64,000 nt of DNA from an uncultured Verrucomicrobia subdivision 3 bacterium (GTDB taxonomy: Bacteria; Verrucomicrobiota; Verrucomicrobiae; Limisphaerales; UBA11358), in the NCBI GenBank assembly GCA_903921455.1, contig CAIXPZ010000311.1, forward strand, positions 62,001-126,000, given 5' to 3'. Below, one piece after another: positions 49,534 to 58,143 of this stretch. The notes beneath the pieces were generated by a model that did no database searches, was not told the origin of the DNA, and saw only the letters and a program-made list of their open reading frames with translations. Both the position numbers and the translations under genes were made by a program. Position 1 is the first letter of the stretch. Every line of letters begins with the position of its first letter.

Positions 49534-50817
49534 TTATTGGGAGGCAGCGCGGGGAGATTGCAAGGGAACGGCCGGGGCATTCGTCGTCTTGGTCTTGAAG
49601 GCGGAGCGCAGAAGCCAATGCCGCTTCAAACCCTGAATCATGTCATCCGCATCGATCACCGTTCTGGATATGCCGCCAAGCATGTTGGAATTCGCCCGCA
49701 CCTGGACGTTCAAATTGCTGGTGATGCCGGCAAGGTTTTCCAGCGTAGCGCCGACTTCCAGCGTGAGTTGGGTCAGATTGGTGTCCACGTTCACGAGCAA
49801 GGTGTTGGCGTTGGTCAGCGCCGACTGCAGTTGAAAATGCGAATTGGTGCCGAGCGCCCATAGGGTCAACCCGCCCGGTTCGCGCAACTGGCCGCTAATA
49901 CTGGCGAAGTTCGTCACGAGCGGCTGGGCGTTGACGATGGTGGAGTTCAGATTGGAAGTGGCGCTGGCCGCGGTATCCAGCACGGCGGCAAGTTTGTTCG
50001 TCAGGCCCAACAGATTGGGCACGGCGGCTTCGACCTGGCCGATGATTTTATCCAGCCGGTCGGCCACCGGGACGGATTCCTGGGCCGATAATTCCACCGG
50101 CTGGTCTTGCTTATGGTCGTAGAAATCGTAGCGGTGCAACGACTCCCGCCAAACCGCGACAATTTGTTTGCGATTGATCTTGTTGTTGTAGGCAAAGACG
50201 GCATTGGACTCAAGATTCAGGCTGGCGAGCACCTGCAACGTTTCCGGGGACAGGCCGTCGTAGGGCTGGTAGGGCTGAAAAATGACGTTGGATTGGATGC
50301 CAAAGACATACTGCGAAAGCTGCCACTGCCCCGGCTCGGTGACCACCAGCTGTTGCAGTTCGGGAATGGTTTTCTGAAAGATGGGTTGGGTCACGCAGAG
50401 CGCATAGCCATTGGTTCCGCGCGTCACTTCCAGCTGGCTCTGGCCAAGGAAACCGGCATTCACCTTGACATGCGAACCTTGCGACCAGATGTAGCGGAAA
50501 TAATCGTCCACCACGTTGAAGTCCACTTCCACATTGTGCTGCGCCCGCGGGCCCAGCGGATAAACCCGGGTGATTTCGCCGACCGGAAAACCCATCATGT
50601 AAACGGGATCACCCACCTTCAAGCCGGAGGAGCTTTGCAGGTAAGTTTTGAATTGCGCCTTGATCTTGAACCAACCCTTGCGCTCCGCCGTGTGGTAAAT
50701 GTAGTAGCCGAAGCCGAACACCAGCAGCGCGCTCGCGAGAAAAACAAACCAGCCCACGGCGCGCTCCATCTTGTTCAGGCGCGTGCGCAGTTGCGGGGTC
50801 AAATCTTGCAATGGCAT
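49534..50817 (-). CDS. MCE-domain (MlaD-like) lipid transport protein
   Basis: The periplasmic lipid-carrying ring subunit of an Mla-type system. One membrane helix (VGWFVFLASALLVFGFGYYIYH) anchors it, then the MCE domain (about residues 50-125): FKTYLQSSSGLKVGDPVYMMGFPVGEITRVYPL, VEVDFNVVDDYFRYIWSQGSHVKVNAGFLGQSQLEVTRG. A long helical region from about 240 to 400 contains Asn/Leu-rich repeats (LTNKLAAVLDTAASATSNLN), fit for a needle or coiled coil. 427 residues. Downstream of the permease and ATPase genes on the same strand. Confidence 0.88.
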   Translation of the reverse strand: MPLQDLTPQLRTRLNKMERAVGWFVFLASALLVFGFGYYIYHTAERKGWFKIKAQFKTYLQSSSGLKVGDPVYMMGFPVGEITRVYPLGPRAQHNVEVDFNVVDDYFRYIWSQGSHVKVNAGFLGQSQLEVTRGTNGYALCVTQPIFQKTIPELQQLVVTEPGQWQLSQYVFGIQSNVIFQPYQPYDGLSPETLQVLASLNLESNAVFAYNNKINRKQIVAVWRESLHRYDFYDHKQDQPVELSAQESVPVADRLDKIIGQVEAAVPNLLGLTNKLAAVLDTAASATSNLNSTIVNAQPLVTNFASISGQLREPGGLTLWALGTNSHFQLQSALTNANTLLVNVDTNLTQLTLEVGATLENLAGITSNLNVQVRANSNMLGGISRTVIDADDMIQGLKRHWLLRSAFKTKTTNAPAVPLQSPRAASQ

Positions 50818-50829
50818 AAATTAATATCC

Positions 50830-51618
50830 TTACATTGTTGCGCCAGCCGGCTCGGCCAGCAATTCTTTTACGGCCTGATTGGGCGAGGTGGCGACTTCGC
50901 TCCACAGACCGAGCGCGGAAAAAGTTTTTTCATCCAGCACGGCGAATTTTCTCAGGGGATTCCGCCAAGGCCGCAAATCGTCGGTGGTGGCGATGATCGT
51001 CATCGGCCGGCCGCCAAACCATTCGTGGCCGCCCCAGAGCTGGTCGAGAAATTGCAGCAGCCACTGGCGATGCCGCGCGCCCAAGCCGCCGAGCGGATTG
51101 TCGAGCAGCAACAATTCCGGCTTCAAGATCAAGGCCCGCGCCAGCGTGGCGCGCTGCCGCCAGTTGGTGGCGAGATTGGCCGGGGTGGAGTTGGCGAACG
51201 GCGTCAACTCAAGCATTTCCAGCAGCACTTCCACCACCCGCGCCGCCTCGGCCGCGGTCAGATTTTTCTGGTAGCGCAACGGCAAGGCCACGTTTTCGGC
51301 CACGGTCATCTGGCTGAACAGTTTCCCGCCGGCGAACACAAAACCCACGCGCAGCCGTTCATCGAGCTGCGCCTCGCCGAAAGCATTCGTCTCGCAGTCG
51401 AATACGCGGCAGCTGCCGCGGGTGGGCAGCAGCAGCCCGGCGGCGGTCATCAGCAAATCACTTTTGCCGGACTGTTGCTGGCCGGCGACCACCCAGAATT
51501 CGCCCGGCAGCACCGGCCAATTCACGTTTTCCACAACCGTCAAAGAAGCGTCACGCTGCGTGCCGATGGCGGCACCACGCATTTCAATGATGGCGGGATT
51601 GAAAGGGTTATCGCTCAT
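50830..51618 (-). CDS. MlaF-position ABC ATPase with degenerate motifs
   Basis: A 262-residue ABC ATPase fold between the permease and MCE genes, so the counterpart of MlaF. Walker A is intact (GQQQSGKSDLL). The other motifs are changed: the Q-loop Gln is Ala (GFVFAGGKLFSQMTVAENVALPL), the LSGGQ signature is LATNWRQRATLARAL, the Walker B Glu is Asn (ELLLLDNPLGGLG), the D-loop Asp is Gly, and the switch His is Thr (IIATTDD). ATP may be bound but hydrolysis should be poor. Start at ATG 51618, overlapping the permease stop (ATGA). Confidence 0.82.
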   Translation of the reverse strand: MSDNPFNPAIIEMRGAAIGTQRDASLTVVENVNWPVLPGEFWVVAGQQQSGKSDLLMTAAGLLLPTRGSCRVFDCETNAFGEAQLDERLRVGFVFAGGKLFSQMTVAENVALPLRYQKNLTAAEAARVVEVLLEMLELTPFANSTPANLATNWRQRATLARALILKPELLLLDNPLGGLGARHRQWLLQFLDQLWGGHEWFGGRPMTIIATTDDLRPWRNPLRKFAVLDEKTFSALGLWSEVATSPNQAVKELLAEPAGATM

Positions 51619-52475
51619 GTCACCAGATAAAGCACGATGAACACCGCGTCCACCAGCACGCAGACGACGACGCCTTGCGTGACGGCGCGCACGGCCACGC
51701 GGGAGACGTCCTCGAGGCGCAGCGGTTGCGCGAGGCCGTGGTAGCACGTCACGATGGCGATGAAAAACCCGAACGCAACGGTCTTCAAAGCCAGCAGCGC
51801 GAAATCCATCCAGTTGAGCGCCTCGGCGATTTGTTTGAAGTAGTCGCCGGGGGTCAGGGCCACATCTTGCAAAAAAGCAAACAGATAGCCGCTCGCCAGC
51901 GCGCCGATGATCAGGTAAATCGTCAGCGAAAAGATGCCCATGGCCATGCCGATGACGCGCGGCACGATGAGATAATGCACCGGGTCAATGCCCAGCGCCT
52001 CCAGCGCCTCGACTTCGCCCAGCGCGCGCGCGGTGCCAAGCTCGATGACGTTCGCGGTGCCGACGCGCGCCAAAACCAACAGCGCCGTCAGCAACGGGCC
52101 CAACTCGCGCACGATGACGATCACCATCGTGGACCCGAGATAATCCGTGGCGCCAACTTTGGCCAAGGCGGAAACCGTCTGACTGACGACCAGAAAGCCC
52201 AGGGCCAGCGCCACGAATAAAAACATCAGCAACAAGGAGACGCCGGAGCGGCTGATTTCATGCCGGATGCGCGGCTGCATCACACTGGGTGCGACCTTGA
52301 ATTTTTTAAGAATGACGCCGAGGGTGATGAGCGTAAAGGCGCCAATGCCCTGGACGGTAAGCAAGCCGAGAAACAATTTCCGACCGATCAAATCGGTATA
52401 GGATTTGGGCATGGCCGCATGACGAAACACTTGAATGTTTGTCAGCTCAAAAGCCTTGGCCAGATTTCCGCGCAT
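51615..52475 (-). CDS. MlaE-family ABC permease
   Basis: Inner-membrane permease of a lipid transport (MCE) system. Five helices; SVLLMFLFVALALGFLVVSQTV-like first helix, VRELGPLLTALLVLARVGTANVIELGTARALGEVEALEALGIDPVHYLIVPRVIGMAM is the diagnostic MlaE block, and YLFAFLQDVALTPGDYFKQIAEAL the loop towards the ATPase. 286 residues. First gene of the Mla-like set (permease-ATPase-MCE). Confidence 0.92.
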   Translation of the reverse strand: MRGNLAKAFELTNIQVFRHAAMPKSYTDLIGRKLFLGLLTVQGIGAFTLITLGVILKKFKVAPSVMQPRIRHEISRSGVSLLLMFLFVALALGFLVVSQTVSALAKVGATDYLGSTMVIVIVRELGPLLTALLVLARVGTANVIELGTARALGEVEALEALGIDPVHYLIVPRVIGMAMGIFSLTIYLIIGALASGYLFAFLQDVALTPGDYFKQIAEALNWMDFALLALKTVAFGFFIAIVTCYHGLAQPLRLEDVSRVAVRAVTQGVVVCVLVDAVFIVLYLVT

Positions 52476-52534
52476 GAGAGGAGCGTAGGACGCGAACGGC
52501 GCGCGGTCAAAAAAAGAATGCTTACCGGTCCGGC

Positions 52535-52900
52535 TTATTTTTCCGTGATGACGGTGTCGCTGTGCTCGTAACCCGGGGCGCAGCAGCAGAGCAGGCGCAA
52601 GACTTCGCTGCCGGTGTTCCAGAGTTTGTGTTTCAGGCCGGCCGGAATCGCAATGGCGTCGCCGGGTTTCACATCGCGCAGCTCGTTTTCGATGCGGATC
52701 CGGCCGGTGCCGTGCGTGAGGTAATAAATCTCCTCGGCGCGCGGGTGATAATGTTCCTGTGTTGCTCCGCCGACCGGCAGCCGCGCCTCGGCGAGGCTCT
52801 GGTGGCGGATGGCGGAATTGCGGTGCGCGAGCAGTTCGCGGATCTCCGAGCCGTCTTTGGTGGTGAACGGCTTGAGGTCATTGAGATTTTTCACATCCAT
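52535..52900 (-). CDS. cupin-domain protein
   Basis: A 121-residue single-domain cupin. The start is the ATG at 52900 (MDVKNLNDL). Cupin motif 1 is QEHYHPRAEEIYYLTHGTGRIRI with its His/Glu metal ligands, motif 2 is PGDAIAIPAGLKHKLWN. Related proteins store or isomerise sugars and other small molecules; the substrate is unknown. It begins 13 bases from the EamA gene on the same strand. Confidence 0.85.
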   Translation of the reverse strand: MDVKNLNDLKPFTTKDGSEIRELLAHRNSAIRHQSLAEARLPVGGATQEHYHPRAEEIYYLTHGTGRIRIENELRDVKPGDAIAIPAGLKHKLWNTGSEVLRLLCCCAPGYEHSDTVITEK

Positions 52901-52913
52901 GGAATTGCCAGGG

Positions 52914-53831
52914 TTAAAAACTTTCCGGTTGCTTAAAGACCTTGGACCAGTCCATCTGGCCAAGCGCGACGCCCGCAATAATCAAAACCATGGCCACACA
53001 AAAAGTCGGTGTAATGGGTTCGCCCAGGGCGAAATGGGCCCATGTGGTCGTGGAAAGCGGGATGAAATTATTAAAGAGCATCACCCGGCTGGTTTGCCAG
53101 TGGCGCAAGGCGGAATTCCAGAGCGCATACGGAACCACGCCGCCGAACAGAATGGCCAGCGATTGGATGCCAAGGTGCGGGATATCCAGCAAAACGCCAT
53201 GCGTGGCGATTTCCAGGAGCGCGAGCGGCAGCAGCCAGATGCCGGACATCCACATGGAATTCGCCGCCACCTCGACGCCGTGGACGGTGCGAGCGAGGAT
53301 GCGGCTCTGGTGGTTGTAATTGGCCCAAAGCAGGCTGGAGCCGAGGCCGCAGCATTCACCCGCAAGGTTGAAGCTGGAATTTTTCAGCGCCGGCCAGAAC
53401 AGGACGAACACGCCGGTCATGGCAAGCAACGCCGCGCCGTAGCGGCGCACACTGGACCAGTTTTTCTGCGGGCGTTGTTCGACGAGCAGCGCCCAGACCG
53501 GTGAGGCGCCAATGTAAAGCGCGACGTGGGATGCCGCCGTGAGCTTCAGCGCCCAGCAAAAGGCAACGGTATAAGCGGCCAAACTCAAGCCTCCGCGCAG
53601 CCATAGCTGGCGATGCTGCGCTGTGGTTAACGGGTGAAATACACCCAGCAACTTGGTGAACCGGAGCACGACCAGCAGAATGATGCCGGCGAACAAAAAC
53701 CGCGTGGTGCCGGTAAAAATCGGCGGCCAGGCGGCGACGAGCCACTTGGTTCCGGCATTGTTCCCGCCCCAGAGCAGGACGACCAACAGCAGACTGCTGG
53801 CAATGGAAACGTTGTTTTTGTTTTCCGACAC
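52914..53831 (-). CDS. EamA/DMT-family transporter
   Basis: Ten-helix drug/metabolite exporter, 305 residues with the usual two EamA halves: LLVVLLWGGNNAGTKWLVAAWPPIFTGTTRFLFAGIILL and LGSSLLWANYNHQSRILARTVHGVEVAANSMWMSG, with GGVVPYALWNSALRHWQTSRVMLFNNFIPLSTTTWAHFALGEPIT near the end. No signal peptide. Substrate unknown. Confidence 0.9.
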   Translation of the reverse strand: MSENKNNVSIASSLLLVVLLWGGNNAGTKWLVAAWPPIFTGTTRFLFAGIILLVVLRFTKLLGVFHPLTTAQHRQLWLRGGLSLAAYTVAFCWALKLTAASHVALYIGASPVWALLVEQRPQKNWSSVRRYGAALLAMTGVFVLFWPALKNSSFNLAGECCGLGSSLLWANYNHQSRILARTVHGVEVAANSMWMSGIWLLPLALLEIATHGVLLDIPHLGIQSLAILFGGVVPYALWNSALRHWQTSRVMLFNNFIPLSTTTWAHFALGEPITPTFCVAMVLIIAGVALGQMDWSKVFKQPESF

Positions 53832-53937
53832 GCGGCGAGTTAAGCGGGGCGAAGGGCGGTTGCCAATGAAAATTGCTCAAAGGCATGCGCCCTGATAAAG
53901 GCCGCATACCCACGTGTTAACTAAACCAACGGCCGCG

Positions 53938-54165
53938 TCACGGCTGGTCGGGTTCCCAGAAGTTGTCGTGCCTCTTGGTTTCCTCGAACATTTCCTCAAG
54001 CAACGAACTGACGTGGGTGGTGCGGAACTCGATTTCCGCCATCACCGCTTCCGGGCTTTCCATCGCGATCAGGCCACCGCTTTCGGCGACCAGCAGGTGC
54101 GCATGGGGGGGCGTGCCCGTGGTAGCGCCGCTCATCTTTTGCAGGCTAGGGTCCATACCTGACAT
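53938..54165 (-). CDS. small hypothetical protein, 75 residues
   Basis: MSGMDPSLQKMSGATTGTPPHAHLLVAESGGLIAM, then PEAVMAEIEFRTTHVSSLLEEMFEETKRHD and an acidic end. Start at 54165 (ATG 54156 is another choice); longer frames run into Ser/Arg-rich sequence. It resembles small soluble proteins that bind a partner with a long helix, but no family is clear to me. It lies opposite the start of the rhodanese gene with a shared upstream gap of 119 bases. Confidence 0.5.
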   Translation of the reverse strand: MSGMDPSLQKMSGATTGTPPHAHLLVAESGGLIAMESPEAVMAEIEFRTTHVSSLLEEMFEETKRHDNFWEPDQP

Positions 54166-54284
54166 TTGCTCCTTTTGGGCAAAGATGCAAGGGGTATTTT
54201 TGGCGGCAGCAATCGGAGGTTTCCCCCCAGACCGCACCGGTGAATTTGATTTGACGGGCGCGCGGGAAAATCTACTTTGCCGGC

Positions 54285-54659
54285 ATGGATCATTCACCCG
54301 GTTTTCTCAAGCTCGTCGGCGAAGCGAAAAAACACGTCAACGAGATCAGCGTGGCCGAGGCGCGCGCAAAACTCGCGGCGCATCCGAAGGTGGTTCTGCT
54401 GGATGTGCGCGAGGATCACGAGTGGACGGCCGGGCACGCCGGCGAAGCCGTGCACCTGGGCAAGGGGATTCTAGAGCGGGATCTCGAAAAACTGTATCCC
54501 GATGCCAACACCGAAATCATCATGTATTGCGGCGGCGGGTTCCGCTCGGCGATGACGTGCGATGCGGCGCAGCGGATGGGCTATAAGAAAGTCCACTCCC
54601 TCATCGGCGGCTACAAGGGCATGGTCGCCGCCGGCTGGCCAATGAAATCGGGCAGCTGA
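54285..54659 (+). CDS. rhodanese-domain sulfurtransferase
   Basis: A 124-residue single rhodanese domain. ISVAEARAKLAAHPKVVLLDVREDHEWTAGHAGEAVHLG is the first half; the active-site loop is MYCGGGFRSAMT with Cys 82. SLIGGYKGMVAAGWP closes the domain. It carries persulfide sulphur, possibly in thiolation or cyanide handling. Start at ATG 54285. The GH28 gene ends directly against its stop. Confidence 0.9.
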   Translation: MDHSPGFLKLVGEAKKHVNEISVAEARAKLAAHPKVVLLDVREDHEWTAGHAGEAVHLGKGILERDLEKLYPDANTEIIMYCGGGFRSAMTCDAAQRMGYKKVHSLIGGYKGMVAAGWPMKSGS

Positions 54660-56204
54660 TTATTTCTGTAGAGCGGGTGAGTTGCGGATGCTGATTCCCC
54701 TCACGTTATCCGCAAAGACGGCAGCGGGCGTGCCGTTGGCGAACTGCGGTTTGAAGTTATCTATTTCCAAACCTTGGATATCGGAGAAGACCGCCGCCGG
54801 TCGCAGATCATTGGCCGCGAAATTCACCGTGATATTAGCTAATTCCAAATCGCGCACATGCCGCGCAAACACACCATAAGCGGGCAAGGTGCCGATGGAA
54901 TAGCTCGGTTCGGGGTAGCCAGTGCCCAGTTCTTTGGGAAGGCGGGCGGCATCCTCCGCCGTGCCGCCGCCTTTGCTCGTGAGCCGGATGTTTTCCAGCC
55001 GCACGCCTTCAATGAGCTGTTCCGGCAAACCGGAAATCTGAATGCCGCTCAACTTATCCACGCCGTCGGCGATGACATTGGAAATTAGAATATTTCGCAT
55101 CCGGCTGTTCGTCGCCAGGTTCGGCGTGCGGTTCCGCTTGCCGGTGGTGAGGTAAATGGCGTAATCGCGCAGGTCCGTCATCGCCAGATTATTGACGGTG
55201 ATATTTTCCAGAATGCCGCCGTCCACTTCTTCAAGCGCGAATCCGTGGCAACTGCGAAAAGTGCAGTTGGCCACCGTGCAATTGCGGAAGCCGCCACTGG
55301 ATTCCGTGCCAAACTTGATCCGGCCATAACCGTTTTTCGCCGGCTTCATCGTGCCGTCAATCAACGTACCTTCCTCAAAGCCGGAGACCTGGCAGTTGAC
55401 GATGGTGAGGTTTTCCGTCACTCGCGTTTCGCCCAGCGCGTAGGTGCTCTTGGGGCAGATGCCGTCGTCTTTTGGCGAATTAACCCGGCAGTTGGATATC
55501 ATCGTATTGCGGCAGCAGTCAATGTCCATGCCGTCGCGGTTGGTGTCCAGCGTCACGTTATCAATCGTCAAATTGTCACAGCCGGTCACAAGAATCGCAA
55601 AATGTCCGCCGTGAAAAATCGTGATATCGCGGATGACCACATTTCGGCACAGCTTCAGCGCGAGGGCTTTATTGCCAATGCGGACCGGGGGATATGTTTT
55701 AGAGTTGGGTGTCTGAAAGTGGTTGTAGCCGCACATCTCATCGAGAATTTTGGGGTTCCGGTCCAGGCCGCCGCCGTTGATCGTGCCATGGCCGGTGATA
55801 AAGACATTCGTCAGGTTTTCGCCCCAGATGAGGCTGTTGTGAAAATATGTGTGACCGCCATCCTGATAAGCGATGCCCGGAAACGGCTCGGTCTCATCGT
55901 AAGCATTCAGTTTTTGCGGTGCGCCCAGAATCGTCGCGCCGGTGTCGATCAGCAGGTGGATGTTGCTCTGGAGATGGATGGAGCCGCTCAAATAAGTTCC
56001 CGCCGGCACCAGCACGGTGCCGCCGCCCATTTTTGCGGCCGCGGCAATCGCCTGGTCAATCGCCGGACTGTCGAGATTCGTGCCGTCGCCGACCGCGCCA
56101 AAGTCGCGGACGTTAAAGATACCCTTGTCTTGGGCCAAGGCCACGTGCAGACCGGCATTGAGCAGCAGAAAACAGAACAGCCGGCAGAGAAAAGAATGGC
56201 TCAT
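54660..56204 (-). CDS. GH28-like polygalacturonase/rhamnogalacturonase, exported
   Basis: A 514-residue right-handed beta-helix enzyme. MSHSFLCRLFCFLLLNAGLHVALA is the signal. FNVRDFGAVGDGTNLDSPAIDQAIAAAAKMGGGTVLVPAGTYLSGSIHL opens the helix. Catalytic pattern of GH28: TNRDGMDID, SPKDDGICPKS with the Asp pair, a His-containing coil and YGRIKFGTESSGG with the Arg-Ile-Lys. Hydrolyses pectic galacturonan or related uronates, which fits the epimerase and lyase nearby. Start at 56204. Confidence 0.88.
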   Translation of the reverse strand: MSHSFLCRLFCFLLLNAGLHVALAQDKGIFNVRDFGAVGDGTNLDSPAIDQAIAAAAKMGGGTVLVPAGTYLSGSIHLQSNIHLLIDTGATILGAPQKLNAYDETEPFPGIAYQDGGHTYFHNSLIWGENLTNVFITGHGTINGGGLDRNPKILDEMCGYNHFQTPNSKTYPPVRIGNKALALKLCRNVVIRDITIFHGGHFAILVTGCDNLTIDNVTLDTNRDGMDIDCCRNTMISNCRVNSPKDDGICPKSTYALGETRVTENLTIVNCQVSGFEEGTLIDGTMKPAKNGYGRIKFGTESSGGFRNCTVANCTFRSCHGFALEEVDGGILENITVNNLAMTDLRDYAIYLTTGKRNRTPNLATNSRMRNILISNVIADGVDKLSGIQISGLPEQLIEGVRLENIRLTSKGGGTAEDAARLPKELGTGYPEPSYSIGTLPAYGVFARHVRDLELANITVNFAANDLRPAAVFSDIQGLEIDNFKPQFANGTPAAVFADNVRGISIRNSPALQK

Positions 56205-56359
56205 GGGTTTGAATCGGATTGTGGATGGGCAAGGACGAACAGCGGGAATCATTGGTTACGGAGGATGCCGTTTGTGGTCAACCGATTCAAATTAAATTCG
56301 CGCTTGCTACCCTTCCGCGACCCGCGTATAGTTTGCGCCCTTTTTTACAACTAAAGATT

Positions 56360-56575
56360 ATGCGTCGTCCCAAAGGCATCAAGACCAAAAAAGCCGCTGC
56401 CAAGCGGTTTAAGATCACCGCCACCGGCAAGGTTCTGCGTTCACACGCGGGCCGCCGTCACTTGGCACAAACCAAGAACGCCAAGCGCCTGCGCCGCCTC
56501 GGCAAGGCCGCGGTCGTGGACAAGACCGATGTCTATCGCATCACGCAATCCATGCCTTTCAGCCACCGCGGCTGA
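56360..56575 (+). CDS. rpmI: ribosomal protein bL35
   Basis: A 71-residue basic protein. MRRPKGIKTKKAAAKRFKITATGKVLRSHAGRRHLAQTKNAKRLRRLGKAAVVDKTD is the bL35 sequence. The ATG at 56360 is 32 bases before rplT ends the pair. infC, which usually stands before rpmI, is not found in this window; the upstream gene is the GH28 gene on the other strand. Confidence 0.95.
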   Translation: MRRPKGIKTKKAAAKRFKITATGKVLRSHAGRRHLAQTKNAKRLRRLGKAAVVDKTDVYRITQSMPFSHRG

Positions 56576-56607
56576 TTTAACCAATCAAACTTTAACACCG
56601 AACTACA

Positions 56608-56991
56608 ATGCGCGTTACTAACTCCCCCGCTTCCCGCAAACGCCGTGGAAGAATGCTAACAGCCGCGAAGGGCTTCCGCCTCAAGCGCTCCAAACTTTAC
56701 CGCTATGCGTCCGACGCCGTCGACCACGGCCGCCAATACGCCTACCGCGACCGCCGCACGAAGAAGCGCGTCTATCGCTACCTCTGGCAGGCGCGCATCA
56801 ACGCCGCCGCCCGCACTGCCGGCATCACCTACAGCCGCCTCATTGAAGGCCTGATCGCCGCCAAGTGCGAACTCGACCGCAAGATCATTTCGGATCTCGC
56901 GGCGACCGACAACGCCGCATTCCTGGAAATCGTCAACATTGCCAAGAACGCGTTGAAGAACAAGCCCGGCGCCGTTTTGGCCAAGGCTTAA
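56608..56991 (+). CDS. rplT: ribosomal protein bL20
   Basis: A 127-residue basic protein that helps assemble the large subunit. Seen: MRVTNSPASRKRRGRMLTAAKGFRLKRSKLYRYASDAVDHGRQYAYRDRRTKKRVYRYLWQARINAAARTAGITYSRLIEGL, the typical helical start. It starts 32 bases after rpmI, in the usual order, and a terminator follows. Confidence 0.96.
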   Translation: MRVTNSPASRKRRGRMLTAAKGFRLKRSKLYRYASDAVDHGRQYAYRDRRTKKRVYRYLWQARINAAARTAGITYSRLIEGLIAAKCELDRKIISDLAATDNAAFLEIVNIAKNALKNKPGAVLAKA

Positions 56992-57012
56992 TTCCAGCGA
57001 ATCCTATTCTCG

Positions 57013-57045
57013 ACGGGCGACCAGCAATGGTTGCCCGTTTTTCTT
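57013..57045 (+). terminator. rho-independent terminator after rplT
   Basis: ACGGGCGACC (57013-57022) pairs with GGTTGCCCGT (57029-57038) with one G-T pair, followed by TTTTTCTTTTC. It ends the rpmI-rplT transcript and leaves pheS with its own promoter or read-through. Confidence 0.75.
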
Positions 57046-57085
57046 TTCTTCCATTCGCCATCCGCTATCCTCCAGCTTCAATTTT

Positions 57086-58090
57086 ATGGGATTCCTGAAC
57101 GACATTGAGCCGCTCAAACAGACGGCTTTGACCGAATTAATAGCCGCGCCCGACCTCGCCGCGTTGGAACAGACCAAAGGCGCGTGGATCGGGCCAAATG
57201 GCAAGTTCACCGCGCTGATGAAACAGCTCGGCACGCTTTCCAAGGAAGAAAAACCCGCCGCCGGCAAACTCATCAACGCTGCGAAGGTGGAACTTGAAGC
57301 CGCCCTGCTCTCCCGTCGTGAAGAACTGGAACTGAAAGCCGCGCTACCCAAAGAGCCGACCGATTTCACATTGCCCGGGCGCCGCCGCGCCCTCGGCAAA
57401 CTGCATCCGCTCACGCAGGTCACCGACGACATCGTCCGCGCGTTCCGCAAGATTGGTTTTGCTGTCGCGGACGGACCCGAAATCGAGGATGAGTATCATT
57501 GCTTTGACGCGCTGAACACGCCTGCGGACCATCCCGCACGCGATTCACAGGACACGTTTTATCTCAATACCACCGACAAGCGCCTGCTCCGCACGCACAC
57601 GTCGTCGGTGCAGATTCGCGTGATGGAAAAGCAACCGCCGCCCGTGCGCATCATCGTGCCGGGCCGCGTGTATCGGCGCGACAACGCCGACGCGACGCAC
57701 AATCCCACCTTTCACCAGATCGAAGGACTATATGTGGATAAGAACGTCACGGTGGGCGACCTCAAGGGCACAGTGGAATTCGTCTTCCGAGAACTCATGG
57801 GCAGCGACGTGAAGATCCGGTTCCGTCCGCATTATTTCAGCTACACCGAGCCGAGCTACGAGATTGATTTCACCAACGCACTCGTCAAGAAAATGGGCAA
57901 AGACTGGCTGGAAATCGCCGGCTGCGGCATGGTGCATCCGCAGGTGTTCGAGACCGTCGGCTACGATCCGACCGTGTGGACCGGCTGGGCGTTCGGCTTC
58001 GGCATCGAACGCATCGCCATGCTCCGTTATGGCATCAACGACATTCGCCTCTTCTACGAAAACGACGTGCGGTTCTTGAAACAATTCTAA
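57086..58090 (+). CDS. pheS: phenylalanine-tRNA ligase alpha subunit
   Basis: Catalytic subunit of PheRS. The N-terminus is the helical coiled-coil arm; class II motif 2 is TFHQIEGLYVDKNVTVGDLKGTVEF, preceded by RTHTSSVQIRVM, and motif 3 is GWAFGFGIERIAMLRYGINDIRLFYENDVRFLKQF. GPEIEDEYHCFDALNTPADHPARDSQDTFYL is the diagnostic block. 334 residues. pheT follows after 53 bases with a small tandem repeat. Confidence 0.96.
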   Translation: MGFLNDIEPLKQTALTELIAAPDLAALEQTKGAWIGPNGKFTALMKQLGTLSKEEKPAAGKLINAAKVELEAALLSRREELELKAALPKEPTDFTLPGRRRALGKLHPLTQVTDDIVRAFRKIGFAVADGPEIEDEYHCFDALNTPADHPARDSQDTFYLNTTDKRLLRTHTSSVQIRVMEKQPPPVRIIVPGRVYRRDNADATHNPTFHQIEGLYVDKNVTVGDLKGTVEFVFRELMGSDVKIRFRPHYFSYTEPSYEIDFTNALVKKMGKDWLEIAGCGMVHPQVFETVGYDPTVWTGWAFGFGIERIAMLRYGINDIRLFYENDVRFLKQF

Positions 58091-58096
58091 TCCGCC

Positions 58097-58126
58097 ATCT
58101 GTGTAAATCTGTGTCCATCTGTGGCT
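58097..58126. repeat. 10-base tandem repeat between pheS and pheT
   Basis: Three units of the form ATCTGTG plus three bases stand in a row (58097-58126). This kind of phrase-like repeat occurs widely in this phylum. It fills the pheS-pheT gap. Confidence 0.65.
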
Positions 58127-58143
58127 AAAAACTATTTCGGCAA

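Noticed and set aside
50107..51630. 507-codon plus-strand frame opposite the MCE and ATPase genes
   Set aside because: His/Gln/Arg-rich antisense sequence; the minus-strand genes match known families and overlap properly.
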